From Hydractinia symbiolongicarpus (Eukaryota; Cnidaria; Hydrozoa; Anthoathecata; Hydractiniidae), in contig NC_079883.1 of assembly GCF_029227915.1 (NCBI RefSeq), positions 15,624,001-15,688,000 of the forward strand: 64,000 nucleotides of DNA, given 5' to 3'. The translations under genes and the position numbers were made by a program. The notes under the pieces were generated by a model. It was not told the origin of the DNA. It did no database searches and worked only from the letters and a program-made list of their open reading frames with translations. Each line of letters opens with the position of its first letter. Position 1 is the stretch's first letter. This document shows, in pieces, positions 53,645-64,000 of this stretch.

Positions 53645-56600
53645 GTAAGGTCATCTTGTTGTTCAAGTCTTAAGATTTGTGATAAAAAATGTTTCTATTT
53701 TTGTGCATGCAGAGATTTTATCGTTGCATGTCATGTTCAAAGTTGTTGTTTTTTTTAGTCTGCAGCTAAGAAAAGTAAAAAGAAAAAGAAGAAAAGAAGA
53801 AAACCAGCTAAAGCTGAACAAAAAGTGATATTGGTATAAATGATATTTTGTTATTTATTTAAACAGCTTCAGGAAAAGTATTTAGGAAAGAGAAGAAATC
53901 TCTATTTTGCCTAATTTAGAGAAAGCTTTTGATAGAGTGCCACATAAATTTATTTGGTGGGTTATAAACATAATTAAGTGGTTAGTTAAGATTGTACATT
54001 CTATGTACAGCAATGGTACAAGTCTTAGTGTAAATGTTGGTGTACATCAGGGTTCTGTCCTTTTTTGTTTGTTTTACTCTTAGAAGCGCTATTGATGGAG
54101 AACAGTTTGTCCATGAATGTTATTGTACGCAGATAATTTCGTTCTCATAGTGTGGTCAATGGCAGAATTAGTTGAAAATTTGAGAAGTACTATAAGTGAA
54201 AGGCTTGAGTGAATGCGGCATCTAAAGTCTATAGGCATAATTAGTAGCATTGAAGCCAAGTGAAAATGGTAATTCAATTATTTTGTCAGTCATGTAAGCA
54301 TTGGGTAAAAGAAGTGCAGTGGTATTGGAGGAAGGTTAAGAGCTAAATGTATTTTGTAAGCAAGTGTTGCAAAGATGAGATTATAGACAATGAAGTATTT
54401 CCAGCTTTAATGAAGCACAGCAGTGGCTTGTTAGAGATAGTTGAGTAACTTATGTTACTTTGGTGTTATGTTGGGTAGTAAAGGGGGTGTTGGAAGAATT
54501 GTTACTTGCAGGATAGGTTCTGCTTGGAAAAAGTTACGAGAGATACTTCCTTTGTTGACTAGAAAAGTCTTGTCAATTGAGGTAAAAGGTAGGCTGTATG
54601 AGGCCTGTGTAAAAAGTGTTTATGTACAGTAGTGAGACATGGGCAGTGAAGCAGGAAGATATTGACAGTTTAAAAAGGAATAATATGAGAATGGTTATGG
54701 TAATGTGTAGCGCCAGTCTAAGAGACAGAAAAAGTTCATATGAGCTAAGATGTTATTTAGATAAGAAGATTGAGTTGGTTGAAACACTTTGAAAGAGTGG
54801 AGGAGGATAATTAGGTATGAAAGTGTAGAGACTTGATAGTTCCTGGGGCAAAGCCCAAAGGTAGACTGAGAAAGACTTAGCAGGAGGTTTTAAGGACATA
54901 CTTGATGCAGAGGAATTTGAGTTTAGATTAACACAGTCTAGATCAGATTGACAGACAGGTGTTATTATACCCGATCATCATATATCACAAATAATTTGGG
55001 ATTTCAGTAGTAACCTAGTCCACTCTCAAAGTAATCCGAGAATCCAGTCTCTTTGTGTTGGTGATCTTATTTGATATTGATGATAGCAGCAGCCCTCTAA
55101 ATTAACAAAACCGTGTCAGCAAAATTTTGCCTTCATCAAAGCTTACCTCCAATAAAAAAAACACATTAATTTGATATAAAAGGGTTTGAAAAGGTGTCTA
55201 TGAGTTTGCAAAATTTTTGATTTGTTTTTAGGATTTTGGACTTGAAGTTCCACATATTATGCAAGACATTTAGAGTTCGTATTTTTTTGTAATTTAGGTT
55301 GGCGCTTCAAACACTTTTGGACACCAGTACAGTCCAAATGTCAGCTTTTGCATAGGTGCAATGTGCACAAAAAATCACTTTCATAATAGACCATTGTTTT
55401 TAAGAGAAACCTACTATGTTGCAAACAATGAAAAGATCAGGGAAACTTATTGTTCAAATAACAAAAACCTACTTGTTACGATGTTCATAATACTTTTAGC
55501 ACAGACTTTATAGAATTTGTAAACAACAACAATTAAAAATAGAGAAATAAACTTTACTATACTCTGCTACTAAAAAAAGGTTAATTCTTTATCTTGAAGG
55601 ATATGTTTTTCTTGAATAAAAAAAAATTTAATGAGGAAATCTCAATGACATGTGAAATGGAGACCTTGTAATTTAGCATTTTAAGTGTTGACATATAAAT
55701 TCCGTTGCAATTGCTGCACTTATTAAAAAACTGCGGAAGTTTTGTAACTCACATCCGCAAAATTTTGCTAATTTTTTGACTTGTAACTCACATCTGCAAA
55801 ATTTTGCTAATTTTTTGACTTAACAAAACACATTGGCCAACTCTCTACCTTCATCAGCAATTTATGCTTTCACACATTTAGCAATCTATTTATAGTGTTC
55901 TCTCTTTACATAAATCCTTGTTCTTGGTGTACCTTTTTAATTTTAGCGTAATGTTTCCTTTTATGCGTGAAATGCAAGTTTTTATGTTTTACTACCCCCT
56001 AAATTAACAATTTTTTTACTAGAGTGAAGTATTATATCTATATAAATAATATACATTAAAAAAAACATTGTTAAATACATAAATAAGTATTAAAGTTCAA
56101 TGCAGAAAAAACATTTAATTAAATAAATTTTAGCATTTTTTTTGCCATGATTTAACCACAAGTGGTGGCAAACTGTTTTTATTCAGAAACATAGTATCTG
56201 AATTTGCCAGCATGTCTTCCTGCTTGAGACAATTTTCTAAACCATTTTAAATTTTCTTTTGCTTAAACATGCGCAGTTGTTCGGGTTTAAAGGTCAGGCG
56301 ACATGTGTTTTAGAGATGAAATAAATGGCTGCATAACATTCTAATTTTTCTTTTTTTTTACATTCTCGTCATCGTCGTTATTTTGCCTTAATTTCTTCTG
56401 TATGTTATATTTTTATTATCCTTTCCTTTTTCAGTACTTTTATAAAAATCTATGAATTATCTTCTGTAGTGTTTGCAAATTTAAAATTCATGTTCTGATT
56501 CTGCAAGTGAGTGTATGCTCTTCAGCTCTTTACCACTGCTTGAAGAGTTTCACAGTTATTTTTAACATTTTTTAACATTTTGTTTACAAACGGTTCAGCA

Positions 56601-59600
56601 AAGCGTTTCCAAACGGAATTATGTTTACATCACGGATGGAACAGTTCCACATTTCTTTAGTCACACAGATTTCTTGTTAATGATGTAGTTGAGCTTTTAA
56701 TGTTCATGCATTACCGTAGAAGGCACCTGAACTATACTCTAGAAAACAATTACTTTTTTCTTTGCTATATCTTCAGCTTCTTTTTTGCGCATGTGCTTGC
56801 ACTAGTCCTAGTTTCTTGTATTCAAAAGACCTCATTAATTGCAATTATTACTGCAAAGTTTAAAACCATTTCACTGGCGACCCACAGCAAATAATTGCTG
56901 AAACGTTTAACATTTCAATTTTAAACATTTCAGTTTTATAAATCGTCGGCAAATGCTGAGGGCTCTCTTGAGCTCTTTTTACGGGCTTATAGCAACACCT
57001 TGATAATTTGTTACTTTTGCTAACTTTTATATGCCTTCTAAAATAAATCTTTTTAAAATAAAATGTTGCACGTTGAACGATCAGTAAGTTTTACATCCTG
57101 CGTCTCAAATAAAAGTCCCTTTAAATTAAAAACTATGCACATGTATTTAATTATCAGTTTGATTGCTTTGTGAACATATGCAGAATTATTTTTATTTTTT
57201 TTAAAAAAATATTTTTTTGTAGGGAACTTTTGTTTCACTTTGCTGCGAAAAAGCATCTGTTCTGGCTATAACAGTCAGTAAATATTGGAGCGGGCCTTAA
57301 GAAATACGTAATGGTTCACGTGCCACAAAAAAAGACTGAAGCTAGTTTGAAAATTTTTAATGAAGAATAAGGTGAAAGAAGTTTTAGAGCAAGAAGAAAT
57401 TAAATATTTAAAAGTTATATCTCTTTCAGGTAATTTCAAGTTGTAAAATTACCTCAGGATCCTTTTATGCTTACAGAAAACGATATAAATACATTGTTTA
57501 TTTTCTATATACATAGCTTAAAAACAATCTATTTTTGTATGACTGTAACTTGCGTAATTAATCATGATGCCAATCTAAAATGACTTATATCAGGATGTTA
57601 AAATTAAGATACACATTTGTTATGCTAGAAATGGAACCTTGTTAGCAAAAAACTAGTTAGTTTGACAGCAACGAGAACAGACACCAGTGTCAGTTGTTTG
57701 AAAATTATTTTTCACAGGGTTATCAATCCCCTATAACATACCCAGCTGTTGAAGTGAATAGGGATTTTTTTTCCTAGCTGAAAGTACTTTCAACAACAAA
57801 GACCTGTTATTAGAGTTATGCTGCAAAAGTTTTCCTCAAAGCTTTGCTAAAAAATATACAAATAAAAATGTTCAGAAGGATGTTTTTTTAAAAACACTTT
57901 TTAAAAAAGTATTTGAAACAAAAGAATATGGGCTTAAAACATTTTTTAGCAACAATAGTTTTGTGTGAAATTTTTATAATCTTTTATGTAATGTTTTCTG
58001 GAAAAAAAAGTATAGAATAAGATTTTGAAAAAGATCATATTTGTTTTAAAATGTGCTAAATCTTAGAAATATAAAAAACTTACCTGAAAAACGTTTTTAA
58101 TAACAGTAGTTTTGTGCTCCATTTATTGTATTCTTTCGCGTAATTAACAAGCTGTTTAATTGTATTTCTTCGCACCAATACATAACGGGATTTTGTAAAA
58201 GTTGCAGTTATGAGAAAATAAATACTGAATTGTTTTATCACTCTCAACTTAGCTTTTGCAAAAATCATTAAAGTAATTACGCTAAGCAAAAGATAAAGTG
58301 ATTTCGATTGCAGGAAAAGGTTTGTATTGTGTGTATGCAGAAGCTTACATTTGTACTGTATTGTAGTTGATGATGTCACAACTTCACATAATTAGTGAAA
58401 CTTTTAAGACATCTCAATAAAACCGATCTTAAAAATTATTTGTTTGCTGTTCTCTGACAAACGTTGCAATTTCTTGCTGACCATAAAATGTTTGTGTCAG
58501 GATTTTTCAACATTTTTTTATTTCTTTAGTGTTTCACTGATCCCTAACTCAAATAGTCTTTAACTACTAACCCAAATTATTTTCTATGAAGCATAATTAA
58601 AGCTAAAAAAATGATGTAAACAAACAGATAAATAATCAAAACAACAGAGTACGTCACAACTTGTTTGTTGCAACTAGGCATATAAAAAAAAGATGAATCA
58701 ATGCACCTCAAACTTTGATAATTTTGTTTACGTGAGCAATCCTAAAAAAATAGATGTTACGAAAGAAATTTGAAAAAGTAAACAAAATTCCTTTGCTTTT
58801 GTACGAGACACATGGGCTGATCCACGATCATACCAGCGCTTATAATAACGTTTTCAAACCTGACAATTGTAAGATTTTTACTTTCAAAATCCTGGCAACC
58901 ATACTTTCCACATCCCTGGGGTTAATCTCAGGCCTTTTGTGGAGAAATCAATCAACAAAAACTGTACATGCTAGCTAATCAACAGACTCTTGATACAGAT
59001 TAAGAATTATGTGGACAAAAGATATCATCAACAGAAGATATCATCGTCAAAATTGTTAACCCCCTAGTTACAGCTTATACCAAACGATGCAATCTTTTAC
59101 TGGTGTGGAAGTGAAAGCTAGTAAGGCACAGACAAAAAGTCTGCATAATTTCACTTAGAAGTGTAACAGGCATATAGTGTTGGCATTATTCCATTTAAAA
59201 TTATTTCTTAATTTAGACAGTGAAATATTTTTAAAGTTGTTCCTAGGTCAAATGTTATTTTTTTAGTATCATGCTTTTTTATTGTATTCTTAGTTATTGT
59301 AGCTATTGTATTAGTTATTGACACGATCTATAAGCCTCTGTAGGTATAAATAGCAATCCTATAAAGTCTTATTAAATTGTTCTTTCTGTCTTTTTTTTGA
59401 CCCATTATCTACTTCTTGATTGGCTGTGGACAAAGCATTGGTGTTCGTAAACTAAGAGGTCTAGTATAGTTATATAAACTTGATAAATTAAAAGCCATAG
59501 TTTAATTACTCAACTTAAATAAAGGTGGCATGCAAGAAATAGGCTAAAGATTTTCACTAGAGATTCATATAGTGTCGCATCAAACGAAGGTTAAAGTGTG

Positions 59601-62600
59601 CTTTTGATTAGTAAAGTATGTTCTGTTTTAATCCTAATAAAAAAGAATTATTAGAAAAACAGATTCATAGTTCAAAGTCTAGAAATCTATATCACTCAGC
59701 TGGCCAACTTTCTGTGGAACTGGGGAAGCAATTAATGGCTCAGCTATTATCTCATTACTCAGAATTGGGTGATCGCTTGCCATTTACTGATAGGCCTGCA
59801 GGCCTATAAATAAGAAAAGAACACCAGAGCAATAATTTCTCCCCCAAGGTTACAATAATTTAAACTGGGCGAGCAATCCGAATAATTAGAATAAGATTAT
59901 AAACGCACATTTTATCACAAAGTCTTTTTTATTTATTTATTTTATTTATCTTTTTTTATATATTTTTGTTTTTGTTCTAAAGTTAGATGAAGAACAGACT
60001 TTCCAAGATTGCAAAAAAGGATCTAATATTTTGAACCCAGTGGCAAACAGTAAAGCAAGGGTTGGTTGGTTGCAAGATCAGAGATGACAATGAAATTATA
60101 TATTTAAATTAAAAAACCATTCAGCAAAACTCAGTATAGCACAATCAATAAAGTTTTCAAAATAAAAAGATTGCTAGATAACTGTCAAAAATCAATTTGT
60201 TTTTCACTAGAAGTGAACCTTAAGGATGTATTTTCTTTGAAAAGATATAGAAAATGGTGAAAAATGTCCAGAGTGTCAAGGGTTCAAATTATCTCTTTTG
60301 TATATTTTGTAAGAAATAGACATCATAAACCGAACATTTAGAATTGGGAATCTGTTTTACACTTGTAAAAGTGATAGAACTTTTGCAAACATGTTAATTT
60401 GTAAAACCCTAACACGAGAGACTGTCCAAGAAAAGCCTTATGCACTCAAGGCCAAATCCGGCAATTGCATGATACCATTTTTATTTATCCTGTGATTGTG
60501 TTGTTTGTTGTTTGCAGAATATATACTTAATATAGCAGAAATAAAAAATTTTTTTGAACAAATCCACTATGCATATTATTATAAAAGATATAGCTCTACA
60601 GTGGTGAATAAAGTACAAATTTGGTTGTAAGAAACTAAGTTATAAGTCCATGCACCTACCCTTATTCTCACATTCTAGCAAACTAAAAAATTCTACAAAA
60701 CATAGTAACCACTGTGGTAACATAACTAATGTATTTCTTTTTCATCAAAGCAAGCAGATGAAAATGAAGATAAAGATGATGTAGAAATTGAATATGTATC
60801 AGAGAACGTTGATTTACCAAAGTGGGATCCAAACTATGCAGCTTTTAGTAAAATATTTGAGGCATTCAAGGTACAGTTTCATTCTATTTTTTATTAACCT
60901 CTAATTTAAAGCAGTTTCTTGACAAATCTTACCAAGCCCCTAATAAAAGCCAATTGAGCTAAGATTCTAAGTTTGCTGCATATATATGCAAAGAAATATT
61001 GTTTGAATCTAGAAAAAAATAAAAGTAAATACAATTTTACAACACTTACAAAACACAAGGAAAAAGGAAAGAGAAACAATAGTTTATTTTTTAATTTTTA
61101 GATATACATCATTGTCACACAAAAAAAATGTTTTTATGACAAAATAATATATATTTTATTTTGACTAACGTTTAAATAAAGTAACGTACATTATTACTAA
61201 TGTAGTGGATACTGTTGTTGGACTGATTTGTCATTTGCTAACATCGAATAATGATGTCTATATTGTCACACCTTATCAAAATATCATTTTACTGCCAGCT
61301 AAATAAACACAAATGATATTTCCAGCAGAGGTTGAGAAATGACTGTACATACAAAAATCCATCCAATTTATACCCTCCGTAAACAAAAAATTATCTTGAG
61401 AACATCTGTACATCGTTTTTTTTTTAAAAAATATACATCATAGAATAATATGTACATTGCTTCTTTTTAATTTTTACTGCTATTATACATTTCACGCATT
61501 TTGTTTTTTAATTTTTTTCTGTTTCGTAGTGTGAGAAGCTGTTGCTGCTTATTCTATTTCAAAAAAGCCTTTCTCCATAAAGTCAAAATAATAATAATAA
61601 TAAAAATATTCAGTTAATTTCTAATGGTTGATTGATTAAAATATATGAAAAAGTTCTTTAAGTAAAAATAATCTTGAACATTATACGTCTTTTTTTAAAA
61701 ATTCTCAACCAAACCTTGCATCTCACACAGCAAAAGATAAATAATATCACGAAACAGTATTATAAGACCCACAAGAAAATTTTATATTTATTATTTTATC
61801 ATTAACAAATGTAACTTAAATAGAAAATAGTGCAAAATAAATACATTCATGAAAAAACCTCGTTAACACCTGTACAGCACACCTAATGTATGTCTGCATT
61901 TTTTTTAATTATGACAAACAAGCACATTATAAAAACATGGAAAATAAAAATTTTAAAGTCAAGAACCCAATTTTGAATAGAGTGTATAGGACAAAATTAT
62001 CATTGGAAGAAAATCAGAAAACACCAAATAAATTCACATTCACCATTAACATGATTGTAGTTACACCTTACTGATCAACAGTATCACGCAGTTAAATAAA
62101 TGTTTACTACAACATGTGAACTATGCTACACAAAATAAACAATCAAAAGCCTATCCAATAAGCAACAGCTTTAAATGCTTCTTTTAAAGCTTCTTTTTAA
62201 TATTCTGTCACAGAATAAACCAAATTTCAAACATTTGACTGGAGAGTTGTAGAAAGATCAGTTTGTTAAAAAAATTAGATGGTGATAACAATACTACAAT
62301 ACAACGCAGATGATGCATGAAATAATCCCATAATGTCAAACAAAGCAGCAAGAATACAGTGCGTGTGGAACTATGCTCATCATTAAATCGTGTTACGGTG
62401 TTTAGCTTTACTTCTATTTACATAGGTGGGATATTTGCCGAAGCACAATAAAAAAAATTCACGAAAAACTTTGTCAATATCAGTTGGACATTTTTTCTAC
62501 AGATAGATTTGGTGAAGTCTATAAGGGACTTAGCTACCAAGCTAAATTTATTGTATTTATAAAACAGAAATTATAGAACATTGTAACACACAGATTTTTC

Positions 62601-63084
62601 CCCACACAGATGAGCAAAAATAATTTTATCTTTATCACTTAATATGCTCATTTGGCTCAACTTTGTTAAGCCTTGGAAAAGCTGGCCTTAATGATTTTCC
62701 TATCAGTCCTGCTTAAATATTTTTAGTTTTATGTTAAAAATTTATTAATTAATAATACAGTTAAAATTGCTTTGGTAATAGATTTATAATTAATTTGGTT
62801 AATAACAGTAGTGTGTTTATTAACCTTGTCATTTGACATCTTTGGAATTTGATTTGCTTACCTTAAGAATCATTTATGTTCCATGAAAAAAACACTGCTC
62901 GGCAAATCGAAATCTTTAGGTCTCAAGCAATAACACTGCCCTTAAAATACACATTGCTGTTATAATTTAGATTGAAGAAAGACAAATGAAAATAGAGAAG
63001 GAAGAAATAAAAGAAGAAGCCCCACAAGCAATAGAAAGCATAGATAATCCACTTGCAGATGATGACGATGATGAAACAGAAAAG
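53250..63084 (+). CDS. SF3B2: SF3B2-like splicing factor gene, four internal exons
   Basis: Exons 53250-53644, 53759-53833, 60751-60870 and 62971-63084 join in frame. The diagnostic part is DDVEIEYVSENVDLP followed by PNYAAFSKIFEAFK (60778-60870), matching the conserved segment of SF3B2/SAP145 just ahead of the part that binds SF3B4. It is preceded by a Lys/Arg-rich stretch (KKSKKKKKKRRKPAK), as in the human protein, and by an acidic Glu/Thr-rich exon. SF3B2 is a subunit of the U2 snRNP SF3b complex that contacts branch-site RNA. The conserved DUF382 and PSP regions and the N-terminus lie outside the visible exons; the gene runs past 64000. Confidence 0.78.
53759..53833 (+). CDS. SF3B2: SF3B2-like exon b (Lys/Arg-rich)
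   Basis: Acceptor GTTTTTTTTAG-type poly(T) tract; donor GTATAA. The 25 codons are SAAKKSKKKKKKRRKPAKAE then QKVILV. An alternative donor GTGATA nine bases earlier keeps the same phase. The basic patch corresponds to the Lys/Arg run in vertebrate SF3B2. Confidence 0.7.
53905..54950 (+). mobile_element. RTE-like non-LTR retrotransposon fragment in an SF3B2 intron
   Basis: On the plus strand: EKAFDRVPHKFIWWVI (53920), MYSNGTSLSVNVGVHQGSVL (54002-54062), LLYADNFVLIV (about 54118) and then, at 54441-54632, GVMLGSKGGVGRIVTC, WKKLREILPLLTRKVLS and LYEACVKSV followed in another frame by GSETWAVKQEDIDSL. These are consecutive RT and post-RT motifs of RTE-clade elements. YADN in place of YADD, and many stops, show it is dead. 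It lies in the same orientation as the host gene. Confidence 0.75.
55742..55819 (+). repeat. 39-base unit in two tandem copies
   Basis: TTGTAACTCACATCCGCAAA-type unit with one substitution between copies; the common part ends TTTTTTGACT. Confidence 0.85.
57000..57475 (+). repeat. Dispersed repeat family B, copy in the SF3B2 intron
   Basis: Matches the 47935-48560 copy in reverse complement (ACTTTTATTTGAGACGCAGG and neighbouring CTGACTGTTATAGC in that orientation) and 49770-50020 in the same orientation. It is the most complete of the three copies seen. Confidence 0.75.
60751..60870 (+). CDS. SF3B2: SF3B2-like exon c (conserved signature)
   Basis: Acceptor TTTCTTTTTCATCAAAG; donor GTACAG. 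It has 40 codons, phase 0 at both ends. It contains the acidic ADENEDKDD, then VEIEYVSENVDLP and KIFEAFK, the strongest evidence for the gene's identity. Confidence 0.85.
60871..62970 (+). other. SF3B2-like intron c-d
   Basis: 2.1 kb, AT-rich. A Lys/Asn-rich frame at 61886-62074 has no domain features. No transposon recognised. Confidence 0.6.
62971..63084 (+). CDS. SF3B2: SF3B2-like exon d (charged linker)
   Basis: Acceptor TTATAATTTAG; donor GTAAGTG. The 38 codons of alternating Glu and Lys (ERQMKIEKEEIKEEAPQA) end in an Asp run (DDDDDETEK). They correspond to the charged segment that follows IFEAFK in vertebrates. The next exon is not within the window. Confidence 0.8.
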
Positions 63085-64000
63085 GTAAGTGTTCTTAATA
63101 TATATAAAATTACTAGTTGTTAGCCCACTGAAGATCCATGGGAATTCGCCTGTCATACATATTTCTCGCATGGCTATTTCCTGCATCCTTGTCCGCCTGC
63201 TAGATTTAGAAGAAATAATAATTGCTGAACCAATAGATAAAGTTTATAATTATATAATTTTAATACCTCCGTTAGTGTTAACTTATGATTTTGGCATGAT
63301 CATTCAATCTTTCATTTACACATTTTAAAAACTTCACTGCAAAGAATCATCAAAAGTCACCTCGGATTTGTTCATATATGAAAAACATATGCAGGGAAAA
63401 CAAATTATTAAGCCATTAAAAGATAAATAAACTTGTGAGTCAAAAAAGTAGTAACAAAGCAGAAACGGTGAACTAATAAAAAAAAGCGTTGCAACATTTT
63501 TCTATAACGAAATGTTACTTAAAAATATAACTGCTTGTGAATCATTCATTATCAATACTAGCTGTTTCCATGGAAGAATCCACTGTTAATTCACGTAACA
63601 GATATACGTCCATCAAAAAAAAAAACAAAACAATACAGCAGTTTGAAACTTACAATCTGCATTATTATGTAAATGTGCAAAAAATCAAAGGTGTCTAACA
63701 ACTGTTACGTAAAGGCGAAATACACTAAAACTGTATACTTGCTTTTTCAGTCCAGAAGTACACCAGCTACAATTGTCTGATACATTTCCAATAAGTTTTC
63801 TTTGTGACATTATATCATCATATGTTTTTCTTCTTTATAAAAAATATTTCTGACAACAACATAAACTTTTTATACTTGCTCGACAACAAAAGTCACTCTA
63901 CAACAACAGTTTTGTTTTTTACATTTCAGATTCAAATTACATTCGAATTCGATAGTTTTTTTAAAAAATAGAAAGCAACCTAGGTCCCAGAACACAAAAA
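63085..64000 (+). other. SF3B2-like intron after exon d (incomplete)
   Basis: Begins with a consensus GTAAGTG donor. No acceptor and exon matching the next expected segment were found before the window ends. Confidence 0.55.

Larger units (their letters stand above)
54951..60750 (+). other. SF3B2-like intron b-c (remainder)
   Basis: About 5.8 kb of intron after the RTE-like insertion. It contains a 39-base tandem duplication at 55742-55819 (TTGTAACTCACATC-GCAAAATTTTGC type), a copy of repeat family B at 57000-57475, and otherwise AT-rich DNA. Open frames at 56700-56894, 58080-58379, 58754-58978 and 59618-59809 show no recognisable domain. Confidence 0.55.

Overview
This is a window of an AT-rich, intron-rich animal nuclear genome. 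Two host genes can be recognised from their exons. A mitochondrial ribosomal protein S10 gene (MRPS10) lies on the minus strand and is complete in five exons between 7684 and 13630. An SF3B2-like splicing-factor gene lies on the plus strand; four internal exons are visible between 53250 and 63084, and both ends are missing from view. A third host-like feature is a well-formed terminal coding exon of an unidentified minus-strand gene at 47513-47759. The mix of transposable elements (a Polinton with protein-primed DNA polymerase, DIRS-like tyrosine-recombinase retroelements, a Penelope-like element with GIY-YIG, a CR1-like LINE with a 2A-like motif, and an integrase plus Ulp1-like element) fits a cnidarian, perhaps a hydrozoan. 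That assignment is an inference from family resemblance and is not proven.

Layout. 0.4-3.9 kb: broken CR1-like LINE (minus) with a small foldback element inside it. 3.9-6.5 kb: low-complexity DNA and a repeat family with GACGTCA palindromes. 7.7-13.6 kb: MRPS10, with a SINE copy in intron 1. 13.57-13.92 kb: MRPS10 upstream DNA and part of exon 1, duplicated at 19.66-20.01 kb. 14.0-14.4 kb: a TA-flanked MITE. 16.1-19.0 kb: a decayed DIRS-like element (minus). 21.0-21.8 kb: inverted arrays of ACGTGCT units. 21.92-28.62 kb: a 6.7-kb Polinton whose two terminal inverted repeats are still present but which has lost the integrase and capsid genes. 29.3-30.3 kb: a gag-like ORF of a second DIRS-like element. 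31.7-32.0 kb: a Harbinger-like transposase scrap. 32.6-35.0 kb: a second LINE (minus), ending at an uninterrupted tract of about 112 GATA units. 35.5-36.0 kb: an inverted copy of the 5.8-kb repeat. 36.2-37.5 kb: integrase C-terminus plus Ulp1-like protease (minus). 38.1-38.5 kb: a tRNA-derived SINE. 38.65-40.27 kb: an inverted-repeat-bounded segment holding a SAP-like ORF with an internal duplication. 41.87-43.26 kb: a 1.4-kb TIR element. 43.97-46.5 kb: two Penelope-like remnants (minus). 47.5-52 kb: an exon of unknown identity and several dispersed repeat families. 53.2-64 kb: SF3B2-like exons separated by long introns, one of which contains an RTE-like retrotransposon.

Most protein-like stretches outside the host exons carry stops, frameshifts or altered catalytic residues, so the window looks like an old, TE-dense landscape around two ordinary housekeeping genes. 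No CRISPR array, operon, rRNA gene or intact tRNA gene was seen.
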